From: Candidatus Zixiibacteriota bacterium
GTDB taxonomy: Bacteria > Zixibacteria > MSB-5A5 > GN15 > FEB-12
Direction of reading: 5' to 3'
NCBI GenBank assembly: GCA_030591625.1
Contig: JAUVAR010000080.1
Span: forward strand, 1 to 9,817
Length of the DNA stretch: 9,817 nucleotides
A model generated the notes under the pieces. The model searched no databases. It was not told the DNA's origin and saw only the letters and a program-made list of their open reading frames with translations. This document shows, in pieces, positions 1 through 6,869 of the stretch. The position numbers and the translations under genes are program-made. The number at the start of each line of letters is the position of its first letter. Within the stretch, counting starts at the first letter, position 1.

Positions 1-40
1 AAAACGCATCATTGAAGTACCATTCCGGTGGAGTCGTGTT

Positions 41-667
41 GTGTATGACTGGGTTTTGGCGTGGGGGAATTCTCCACATGGGGGGATTGCACTATTTGTC
101 TTGTCGGCGGCAGAAGCTTCCTTTTTCCCCGTGCCACCCGATGCGTTACTTATAGGATTGTGTATGGGATCTCATCGTAAGTGGCTTCGGTTTGCGATTA
201 TCTGTTCGGTCGGTTCAGTTCTGGGAGGGGCGTTAGGTTATTATATTGGATATGCCGCGTTTGATTTTATCGGGCATCGAATTCTTGACCTTATTGCATC
301 ATTGTCGGGGTCTGATGCGAATGAAATGTTGAAGGTTGCTGAATATTGGTTCAATGAAAAAGAGATGTATGGGATGAAAGTCGGTGCGTGGGCAGTTGGG
401 ATTGCAGGATTCACCCCGATACCATATAAAGTTTTCACTATCGCTGCCGGTTTTTTCAAAATGAATTTTGGGATATTTATTATCGCTTCGGTGATAAGTC
501 GCTCAATGCGGTTTTTTGTGGTGGCTGGCCTTATAGGGATAACGTATGAAAAGTATGGTGATAAAATCAAAAGCTTCATTGATCGTTACTTCAATTTATT
601 AGCAGTTGGATTCGTAGTATTATTGGTACTTGGATTCCTGAGTTTGAAATTGGTAGGTGGTAAATAA
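41..667 (+). CDS. VTT/DedA-type (YqaA-like) inner-membrane protein
   Basis: Predicted polytopic inner-membrane protein of the VTT (SNARE-associated/DedA/YqaA) family, 208 residues. Related DedA proteins are linked to lipid-carrier translocation and envelope homeostasis; the substrate here is unknown. Seen in the sequence: a hydrophobic N-terminal segment with an acidic residue (E25) and the family-like PVPPD turn (30-34); a glycine-rich membrane helix (about 50-72); the second half-repeat with GFTPIPYK (123-130); an arginine pair in SRSMRFF (R154, R157); and a last helix at about 185-204. The GTG start at 41 is chosen because GGTGGAG (27-33) lies 7 nt upstream. The frame is, however, open to the left edge of the window, so a longer N-terminus cannot be excluded. 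The next gene begins 2 nt after the stop, suggesting co-transcription. Family assignment is firm; the exact function is not. Confidence 0.85.
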   Translation: MYDWVLAWGNSPHGGIALFVLSAAEASFFPVPPDALLIGLCMGSHRKWLRFAIICSVGSVLGGALGYYIGYAAFDFIGHRILDLIASLSGSDANEMLKVAEYWFNEKEMYGMKVGAWAVGIAGFTPIPYKVFTIAAGFFKMNFGIFIIASVISRSMRFFVVAGLIGITYEKYGDKIKSFIDRYFNLLAVGFVVLLVLGFLSLKLVGGK

Positions 668-668
668 G

Positions 669-1142
669 ATGAGCAACCAATTAAAGGATGCAATGAATAG
701 ATTTGCAATCATGCGAGAGAAAAACCGTATGCTTGTTCAGTCGGTTCCTTCCGAAAAAATAATGACGATACCAAAACCGTTTAATAATTCGATTTATTGG
801 CAGGCTGGTCACTTAGTTGTTGTGCAGGCTTCATTATTGTATGAACGCACCGGGTTGGCTACGCCTGTAGATAAAAATTACAAACACTTTTTTGGAAAAG
901 GACAGACGCCTGATCATATTGATGAAACTGCTCCGTCGATTGAGGAAATTATTAAACTGATGGGTAATTTGATTACGGTGACTCGCGATGATATGGCCGA
1001 TATGATAGACTTGAATTATAAAACAGCGATAGAAGTTTCGACCGGACATATTGTTGGGTCGTATGTTGATGCTCTCAATTTTCTGCCTTTGCACGAAGCG
1101 TATCATTTTGGGTCGATGCGTGCTCTCTTGAAACTAATCTAA
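669..1142 (+). CDS. DinB-like four-helix-bundle protein
   Basis: Predicted cytoplasmic protein of 157 residues resembling the DinB/YfiT-like metal-binding superfamily. These helical bundles bind a divalent metal through three histidines; many act in thiol-dependent transfer or detoxification reactions, but most are uncharacterised. The likely metal triad is visible: H48 in the segment WQAGHLV, and H142 and H146 in LHEAYHFG near the C-terminus, which is the usual order and spacing for the family. The ATG at 669 is preferred over a GTG at 657 because AGGTGG (655-660) sits 8 nt upstream of it, inside the last codons of the preceding gene. This arrangement implies translational coupling with the membrane protein gene. 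No catalytic function can be assigned. Confidence 0.75.
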   Translation: MSNQLKDAMNRFAIMREKNRMLVQSVPSEKIMTIPKPFNNSIYWQAGHLVVVQASLLYERTGLATPVDKNYKHFFGKGQTPDHIDETAPSIEEIIKLMGNLITVTRDDMADMIDLNYKTAIEVSTGHIVGSYVDALNFLPLHEAYHFGSMRALLKLI

Positions 1143-1190
1143 GCCCAGGTTTGTTAATTAGTGAAAAAATGAAAAGTATGAGTTGTCACA

Positions 1191-2102
1191 TTGGGTCATA
1201 ATCATTCACACGAACATATTTCCGGACGAAAACTTGTCTGGGCAATCATAGTCAACAGCATTATAACGCTGGCTGAATTTGTTGCCGGAATTATGTCCGG
1301 CTACCTGGCGTTGCTTGCCGATGCGGTGCATAACCTCTCAGATGTAGCTGCATTGGTGCTTGCCTGGCTTGGGGTTAAAGGTTCTCAGCTACCGGCAACC
1401 AAGCGTTCGACGTATGGCTATAAACGTATTGAGGTGATGACTGCATTGTTATCGGCTGTGTCGCTGGTGGTAATTGCGATTTATATTTTTGTAGAAGCGT
1501 ATGATCGTTTTCTAAATCCGGTCGAGTTGAAGTATCCCGTTTTGTTTTTAAGTGTCGCTGTGGTAGGTTTGCTTGGGAATATATTCTCGGTCATTTTCTT
1601 GTCGTCCGAGAAAGGTAAATCGCTCAACATGAAAGCGGCGTTCCTGCACATGACATACGATGCGGTTTCATCGGTGGCGGTAATTGCCGGGGCAATTGTC
1701 ATAATGTACACTGGATGGAGCTGGCTTGATGCGTTGTTGTCGGCTGCTATCGGATTGATGATTTTGTGGTCGTCGTATCTTGTCATCAAAGAAGCGGTTT
1801 GGATATTACTTGAAGGTGTGCCGGACTCGGTTGATTTTGATGAAATTTGTCGGGCGATAAAACATTCCGAAAAAGTTAATGATGTTCACGATTTGCATGT
1901 ATGGTCGTTGTCGTCGCATGATATCGCTCTGTCGTGTCATGTTGCGGTTGAGGATTCTGATTATACCGATGGACCCAAGATAATAAGACAGCTTACAAAA
2001 ATGCTTGATGATAAATTTCATATAGGGCATGTAACAATTCAACTTGAAATGCAGGATTGTGCTCATCCCAATCTTGCCTGCAAACATCCTGATGGTGATT
2101 GA
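1191..2102 (+). CDS. Cation diffusion facilitator (Zn2+/divalent metal exporter)
   Basis: Inner-membrane proton-coupled metal exporter of the CDF family, 303 residues (typical length). Six membrane helices are evident, at about 15-35, 39-61, 83-103, 115-137, 150-174 and 178-200. The transport site is of H-D/H-D type: HNLSD in helix 2 (H47, D51) and HMTYD in helix 5 (H153, D157), the pattern of the CzcD/ZitB/ZnT branch, so zinc is the likely substrate. A cytoplasmic domain (about 205-290) has the usual HDLHVWSL segment. The N-terminus is His-rich (HNHSHEH), and the tail ends with Cys and His (DCAHPNLACKH), both plausible metal-binding extensions. The frame has a TGA at 1179-1181, so TTG at 1191 is the only early start; its Shine-Dalgarno match is poor. 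A possible one-base disruption near the start is described in the findings. Confidence 0.9.
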   Translation: MGHNHSHEHISGRKLVWAIIVNSIITLAEFVAGIMSGYLALLADAVHNLSDVAALVLAWLGVKGSQLPATKRSTYGYKRIEVMTALLSAVSLVVIAIYIFVEAYDRFLNPVELKYPVLFLSVAVVGLLGNIFSVIFLSSEKGKSLNMKAAFLHMTYDAVSSVAVIAGAIVIMYTGWSWLDALLSAAIGLMILWSSYLVIKEAVWILLEGVPDSVDFDEICRAIKHSEKVNDVHDLHVWSLSSHDIALSCHVAVEDSDYTDGPKIIRQLTKMLDDKFHIGHVTIQLEMQDCAHPNLACKHPDGD

Positions 2103-2105
2103 TTT

Positions 2106-3470
2106 ATGAATGATAGAAAAGAAATAGAATTAGATATTACAGATCTTGCGTTCGACGGTAAAGCTGTTGGACATATTGACGGCAAAGTTATATTTTGCGA
2201 TGGTGGCCTTCCGGGTGAACGAGTTCGGATAAAAATTACACGCACTAAACCACGCTTTGCCAATGCCCGGGTGGAAGAGATCTTAACGAGATGTGACGAT
2301 CGAATCGATCCGGTCTGCGAACATGATCATCAATGCGGTGGTTGTACCTGGCAGGACTTGAAATATGAACGTCAATTGCAATGCAAGCAGGAGCAGGTGG
2401 CAGCTTGTTTGAAACATATTGGTGGGCTCGATCATATCGAAGTTGCCGATATTGTCCCAGCTGCAAAACAGTTTTACTATCGTAACAAGATGGAGTTTTC
2501 GTTTCATCTGACTGAGGATGGTGAATCGAGGTTGGGACTTCACCGGCGCGGGCACTTTGATGATATCTTTGATATTCATCATTGTCACTTGCAGTCTGAA
2601 TTTTCGAATAAAGTTGTAAAGGCAGTTAGAGATTTTACTGCTGAGAAAGAAATCCCTGTATATAATGTTCATGACCATTCTGGTTACTTGCGATTTCTGG
2701 TTGTTCGTGAAGCAAAGCGTACCGGCCAGAATTTGATAAATCTTGTGACGGCGAGAGGCGAACTGCCAAACAAAGATGAGTTTGTTGCAATGTTGTGTGA
2801 ACAATTCCCCGAGATTACAACTATTGTTCACAACGAAACAGGTTCGAAGGCGAATATTGCGGTTGGTGAGTCCGAGACAATTCTGTTTGGTGACGGATCT
2901 ATTGAAGAAGAAGTCTGTGGTCTTCGTTTTCGCATTATGGCCAATTCGTTTTTCCAGACAAATTCTGATCAAGCTGAGGTTCTCTACAATATTGGGTTCG
3001 ATCTTCTCAAACCTGAGGTGGGGGAAAGGCTTCTGGATCTCTACTGCGGGACCGGAACAATCGGAATTATAGCTGCCTCTCGTGTAGCCGAAGTTGTTGG
3101 AGCGGAGTTGGTCACAGATGCAATTCGAGTGGCACGGGAGAATGCGACGGCCAATAATGTTGAAAATATCAGTTTTTTTGAAGGAAATGTTAAGGACTTG
3201 CTAAAACAGGATGAATTCTTGTCGGGAGGCTTTGACAGTATCATAATTGATCCACCGAGAGCGGGGCTTCACCCGAAGGCATTACGTCGGATGCTGCGCC
3301 TAAATCCGGGCAAAATCCTTTATATTAGCTGTAATCCAGCTACTTTTGCGCGGGATGCGAAGGAGATTATTGACCAGAAATACAGCATTGACAGCGTAAC
3401 TCCGGTCGATATGTTTCCACACACCAAACATATAGAACTTGTGGGGCTTTTCACGCGTACAAACGGATAA
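2106..3470 (+). CDS. rlmD: 23S rRNA uracil-C5 methyltransferase, RlmD/RumA type
   Basis: SAM-dependent RNA uridine C5-methyltransferase of the RlmD/RlmC/TrmA family, 454 residues, acting on 23S rRNA in the cytoplasm. A TRAM RNA-binding domain occupies about 1-60. The 4Fe-4S cluster ligands are visible as C71, C77 and C80 (the latter two in CGGC) plus C160. The Rossmann SAM-binding motif is DLYCGTGTIG (311-320), preceded by SFFQTN (281-286). The segment IDPPRAG (381-387) is typical. The catalytic nucleophile is C409 in ISCNP, and E443 in HIELV is the expected base. All key residues are present, so it should be active. Only 3 nt separate it from the CDF gene, indicating co-transcription. RlmD (U1939) is the default name; the paralogues RlmC or a dual-site RlmCD enzyme cannot be separated by sequence reading alone. 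Confidence 0.88.
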   Translation: MNDRKEIELDITDLAFDGKAVGHIDGKVIFCDGGLPGERVRIKITRTKPRFANARVEEILTRCDDRIDPVCEHDHQCGGCTWQDLKYERQLQCKQEQVAACLKHIGGLDHIEVADIVPAAKQFYYRNKMEFSFHLTEDGESRLGLHRRGHFDDIFDIHHCHLQSEFSNKVVKAVRDFTAEKEIPVYNVHDHSGYLRFLVVREAKRTGQNLINLVTARGELPNKDEFVAMLCEQFPEITTIVHNETGSKANIAVGESETILFGDGSIEEEVCGLRFRIMANSFFQTNSDQAEVLYNIGFDLLKPEVGERLLDLYCGTGTIGIIAASRVAEVVGAELVTDAIRVARENATANNVENISFFEGNVKDLLKQDEFLSGGFDSIIIDPPRAGLHPKALRRMLRLNPGKILYISCNPATFARDAKEIIDQKYSIDSVTPVDMFPHTKHIELVGLFTRTNG

Positions 3471-3481
3471 CTTGCATCCGT
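3463..3481 (+). other. Small inverted repeat at the end of the methyltransferase gene
   Basis: ACGGAT (3463-3468) and ATCCGT (3476-3481) form a perfect 6-bp stem with a 7-nt loop, overlapping the last codons and stop of the upstream gene. There is no T-run after it, so it is a poor intrinsic terminator. It may only slow or bound transcription, or be chance. Confidence 0.25.
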
Positions 3482-3527
3482 ATGAATTCCTGCTTACTTT
3501 TGCCGATTCAATAATGAAGGAGTATTA

Positions 3528-5246
3528 ATGGTTATTAGATATATTTTAAAAACAATAGCGATTCTTGCAATCTGTGTGACACTTGTTCAACCCACCTTGG
3601 CCAAGAGAAAAAACTTCACGCAAATTAGCGCCGAGATTTTGACAAGTTTGCAGTCGGCTAATCCGGTTGCTTCAACGATGCAGGGTGTGAATTCGTATGA
3701 CAACCGTCTTGCCGATTATTCGAGCAACGGGATTAAAGCACAGATAAAAGCTCTCAAGAATTTTGAAAAAGCACTTCATGGTGTTCGCAATAACAAAATG
3801 ACTGCCGATCAGCGAGTTGATTTCAGGCTGACTAAATCAAATCTTGATATCGCTCTTCAGAATCTGAATAAAATTAAATGGTATCGCAAGATGCCACAGA
3901 TTTATATCGATGAAGCGGTGAATGGAATTCATTCACTTATGGTCTCTGACCATGTGCCGATGTCAGAAAAAATATATTCTTTAATCTCACGTATGAAAGC
4001 TGTACCGGCATTATTTAAATCAGCTCGGAAGAATATCAAGAGCAGCCCGCCGGTATGGAATGATCTGGCGAAAGAATCACTTGAAAGTGCAATCGAATTC
4101 TATCGTCGTGTTGGTGGTACCTTGATGAATAAGTTCCCCGAGAAAGCAGATGAGATACTCAAAGTGTCAACTGCGGCTCGTGAGAGTATGAACGACTTTC
4201 TTGTTGTCCTGGCTGAAGCTCAGACGGGAGTGGCTGGATCGTATGCGGTTGGTAAAGCAAATATCGATTACATGCTGACAAATAAATATCACTTTACTTT
4301 CGACTCTGATTCTCTTCTTCGTATGACAAAGGTGATGTTAAATAATGCACAGAATGAATATGCCGAGTATGAAGCTTATGTCGATGAGAACCATCAGAAT
4401 GGTCGCGATTCTGTCTTTGTTCCGGCAACATTCACACGCGAAGATATGATCGGCTACTATGCCTGGGAGAGTAATCAGGTCATGCTGTTTATTGATGACG
4501 AAGATATAATTTCTATCCCTGCAGATATGCCTGCTTTGTCTATCGAAGAGATGCCTGCATATCTTGCCCCTGTTTCGGATGTTTCAAAATATATCGGTAC
4601 AGGTTCAAACAATGGTTTGCAAACTGGTAGAATTTATATTCGTCCGATACCCCTCGAACTTGACCGTCGCCAGGTAGAGGCGCGTTTCAGGTATGTGCAT
4701 CGGCGTGGATTCAGAGCAACTGTAGTGCATAGTGCATTTCCGGGGCACTATCTTCAACAGTATCTTGCGAAGTTAAATAGCTCAGAGATTCGCAAATGGC
4801 AGAATGATCTGTTGCTCATAGAAGGTTGGGCGCTTTATGCGGATGAACTAATGTATCGGAGCGGACTTTTTGGTGATGAGGATGCGGCTGTCTGGCTTAA
4901 GATTTTGAAAAGACGTCGTGATCAGGCCGCTATGGCAGTCGCTCAGATTAATTTGCAAACTGGTGTAATGAATACAGAGCAGGCAGCTGATTGGCTAATT
5001 AGTGAAATGGATGTCCGCTCAACAGTTGAACAGCTCGACCTGAGAAAGAAAGTTCTTACCATGACGCTAAAGCCGTTTGATCAGGTTGCACCAATACTTG
5101 GGTATATCGAACTTGGACGATTGTTTACCGCCGCCGAAGAACATCATGGAACACTCTTTGTTGAATCAGATTTCTATGATCGGATTTTGAGACTTGGTGC
5201 GATTTCTCCAGCTCTTATGTGGGAAGCATTATCACTTGTACCGTAG
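3528..5246 (+). CDS. Secreted DUF885-family putative metallopeptidase-like protein
   Basis: Exported 572-residue protein of the DUF885 family, related to the zinc-peptidase (MA-like) group. The N-terminus is a classical signal peptide: basic start, hydrophobic core (about 5-20), then QPTLA just before KRKN, so cleavage near residue 25 is likely and the protein should act in the periplasm or outside. It may be lipid-free, as no lipobox Cys is seen. The family signature lies at 400-441: HSAFPGH (H401, H407), followed by EGWALYADELM (E432). In most members I know, the residue after the first histidine is glutamate (HExxPGH); here it is serine, so peptidase activity is uncertain. Start at 3528 is supported by AAGGAG (3517-3522), 5 nt upstream. 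It is likely transcribed alone or as the end of the upstream operon; it converges with the next gene. The substrate is unknown. Confidence 0.82.
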   Translation: MVIRYILKTIAILAICVTLVQPTLAKRKNFTQISAEILTSLQSANPVASTMQGVNSYDNRLADYSSNGIKAQIKALKNFEKALHGVRNNKMTADQRVDFRLTKSNLDIALQNLNKIKWYRKMPQIYIDEAVNGIHSLMVSDHVPMSEKIYSLISRMKAVPALFKSARKNIKSSPPVWNDLAKESLESAIEFYRRVGGTLMNKFPEKADEILKVSTAARESMNDFLVVLAEAQTGVAGSYAVGKANIDYMLTNKYHFTFDSDSLLRMTKVMLNNAQNEYAEYEAYVDENHQNGRDSVFVPATFTREDMIGYYAWESNQVMLFIDDEDIISIPADMPALSIEEMPAYLAPVSDVSKYIGTGSNNGLQTGRIYIRPIPLELDRRQVEARFRYVHRRGFRATVVHSAFPGHYLQQYLAKLNSSEIRKWQNDLLLIEGWALYADELMYRSGLFGDEDAAVWLKILKRRRDQAAMAVAQINLQTGVMNTEQAADWLISEMDVRSTVEQLDLRKKVLTMTLKPFDQVAPILGYIELGRLFTAAEEHHGTLFVESDFYDRILRLGAISPALMWEALSLVP

Positions 5247-5290
5247 TACAACAATCACGGCAGAAAATTAATTCACGAAATTGATTAAGA

Positions 5291-6154
5291 CTATTTTAAA
5301 TGGGTATCGATCCAACGATTGATATCCATTTTATTTTGTCCAAGTATTGAATCTGTTTCTGACTGATCAACATCTTCATCCATAGTTTCAAAATATTCAA
5401 AGAACGGTATCGCAAGTTTCAGTTTTTCAAGTCCTGGCATGTGTGATGCAAGCTTGGCGTTAAAGAATGAAACAAATTCCGGTTCAATATCGGGATGAGA
5501 TCGTTGGCAGAAGATTATTAGAGCTTCCATCATTGTCATCTTGGCGGGACCAAGATTGAAAAAACATTTGTTCGCTGCGTTATCGTTGCTGAATGCATTG
5601 GATACTTGAACAGCAAAGTCATCAACGCCCAGCCATCCCACTTTGGTTGGCTGTTTCCCGATAACAACTGCTTTGCCCATCTGAACAAAATGAGGTAATG
5701 ATTCGAAAAACCATGATGGACGCATAATAGAATAAGGAACACCCGAAGCTTTGATATGATTTTCTGCTTTTACTTTAGCCGATAGAAAAATTGGTCCTTC
5801 ATCGACTCCGCGTGAGGATGCACCAGAAATCATCCCGATCCGTTTGATTGCTGATTCGGCGGCAGCTTTGGCGACATTGGCAGTGCCATCAATTTCGATA
5901 CGTTGATATTTTTCCGGGTCGAGTTTTGAATTGAGATTAAGATATACGAAATCTTTCCCTTGAAACGCTTTCAAGAGCGAGTCATAATTGGTAACATCGG
6001 TTGGAACGATTTCAATATTCTCGGGCACTATTTTTTGGGCTTCTTCTGGTCTTGTTGAACCAATGGAAACCTCGTACTGATCTAAAGATAGCTGTTTTGC
6101 GACTGGAAGACCGAGCATCCCGGTGCCACCTACGACGATTATTTTGCCTTTCAT
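5291..6154 (-). CDS. NmrA-like / atypical SDR NAD(P)-binding protein
   Basis: Cytoplasmic 287-residue Rossmann-fold protein of the NmrA / atypical short-chain dehydrogenase type. The dinucleotide-binding motif VGGTGMLG lies at 8-15. Further typical parts are PTDVTNYDSL (51-60), GTANVAKAA (90-98), the segment around K127 in FLSAKVKAENHIKASG, and YSIMRPSWFFES (141-151). The classical SDR catalytic YxxxK is not present (the tyrosine position is not conserved before K127). This is usual for NmrA-like members, which may be reductases, isomerases or redox sensors that only bind NAD(P). The start ATG at 6154 is preceded on the - strand by GGAG at a suitable distance of about 8 nt. It is a single gene converging with the DUF885 gene and divergent from the HIT operon. 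The substrate cannot be predicted. Confidence 0.82.
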   Translation of the reverse strand: MKGKIIVVGGTGMLGLPVAKQLSLDQYEVSIGSTRPEEAQKIVPENIEIVPTDVTNYDSLLKAFQGKDFVYLNLNSKLDPEKYQRIEIDGTANVAKAAAESAIKRIGMISGASSRGVDEGPIFLSAKVKAENHIKASGVPYSIMRPSWFFESLPHFVQMGKAVVIGKQPTKVGWLGVDDFAVQVSNAFSNDNAANKCFFNLGPAKMTMMEALIIFCQRSHPDIEPEFVSFFNAKLASHMPGLEKLKLAIPFFEYFETMDEDVDQSETDSILGQNKMDINRWIDTHLK

Positions 6155-6380
6155 CTATTCTACTCCATACAGGTAGGGGTCATAATTGAAACCACAAGGT
6201 AGTTAGTTGTAACCGATTATTCAATAATATCTTAACAGATTTCAAAGATGAGTTGGTTGGGGGTCGAATTGTACCAATAAATAAGCTTCTTACAAGCTGT
6301 TTGGGGCCAATTAGATAACTTGGTGAGGGTTGAGTATTTCGCTTTCGGCTCGCAAGTTAAGTAGCTATATTCATAAGACT
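6155..6380. promoter_or_regulatory. Divergent intergenic region between SDR gene and HIT operon
   Basis: This 226-bp non-coding gap must hold promoters for both directions. For the HIT gene, TATATT (6366-6371) is a fair -10 candidate only 9 nt before the chosen ATG, without a convincing -35. A short inverted repeat AGCTT/AAGCT with loop CTTAC is centred at about 6292. For the - strand gene no clear -10/-35 pair was found. There is no terminator-like hairpin with a T-run. Promoter positions are inference only. Confidence 0.35.
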
Positions 6381-6869
6381 ATGACTGAGAAGAGAATATG
6401 GGCTCCATGGCGTTCAGGTTTTGTCCTGGCGAAAAAAGAGAAAGGTTGTGTCTTTTGCAACCGAATCAAGCGGAAAGATTCTGTGAAGAATCTAATTATG
6501 TACCGTGGAGAAAAAGCGTTCGTTATTTTAAATAAGTATCCCTACAACGCAGGTCATAGTATGGTTGTCCCATTTCGTCATGTCGGTTCAATCGAACGAC
6601 TCAACAAAGCAGAAGCGCAGGAGTTTTTTGAACTCACTCAACGAACAGTTGCCGTTATCAAGAAAGTACTCGGGCCGCACTCACTAAATCTTGGAATGAA
6701 TCTTGGTCGCTCGGCCGGTGCCGGTGTACCGGGGCATCTTCACATGCATATTGTACCTCGTTGGAATGGTGACACTAATTTTATGCCGGTAATTGGCAAG
6801 ACACGGGTAGTGTCGGTTGGTTTAGAATTGGCGTACGATAAGATCAAAGCTGGGTTGGAAAGACTATGA
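6381..6869 (+). CDS. HIT-family nucleotide hydrolase/phosphorylase (Ap4A-type)
   Basis: Cytoplasmic histidine-triad protein, 162 residues from the chosen start. HIT enzymes hydrolyse or phosphorolyse nucleotide conjugates such as Ap4A or nucleoside phosphoramidates. The triad HLHMH (H119, H121, H123) and the preceding NLGRSAGAGVPGHLH segment are characteristic of the bacterial Ap4A phosphorylase-like branch. A zinc-type CVFC (C23, C26) with H67 is also visible, as is the family N-terminus IWAPWR (6-11). The frame opens further upstream to a TTG at 6330, but the ATG at 6381 places the conserved WAPWR at the expected distance. There is no good Shine-Dalgarno sequence before it, and a TATATT -10-like box lies 9 nt upstream, so translation may be leaderless. 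Its TGA overlaps the ATG of the next gene (ATGA), a strong sign of translational coupling. Confidence 0.88.
   Translation: MTEKRIWAPWRSGFVLAKKEKGCVFCNRIKRKDSVKNLIMYRGEKAFVILNKYPYNAGHSMVVPFRHVGSIERLNKAEAQEFFELTQRTVAVIKKVLGPHSLNLGMNLGRSAGAGVPGHLHMHIVPRWNGDTNFMPVIGKTRVVSVGLELAYDKIKAGLERL

Noticed and set aside
2283..2972. 229-residue open frame on the - strand
   Set aside because: It is antisense to the well-supported methyltransferase gene, with residue composition typical of a shadow frame.
3471..3527. Sigma70 promoter TTGCAT-17-TACTTT before the DUF885 gene
   Set aside because: The hexamers match consensus at only about half the positions; spacing alone is not enough.
5247..5290. Terminator between the convergent DUF885 and SDR genes
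   Set aside because: Only a weak AT-rich AATTAATT/AATTGATT pairing is seen; it is too unstable to call.
6330..6380. Upstream TTG start for the HIT protein
   Set aside because: The added 17 residues lack family similarity, and the conserved IWAPWR start is well placed after ATG 6381; kept only as an alternative.
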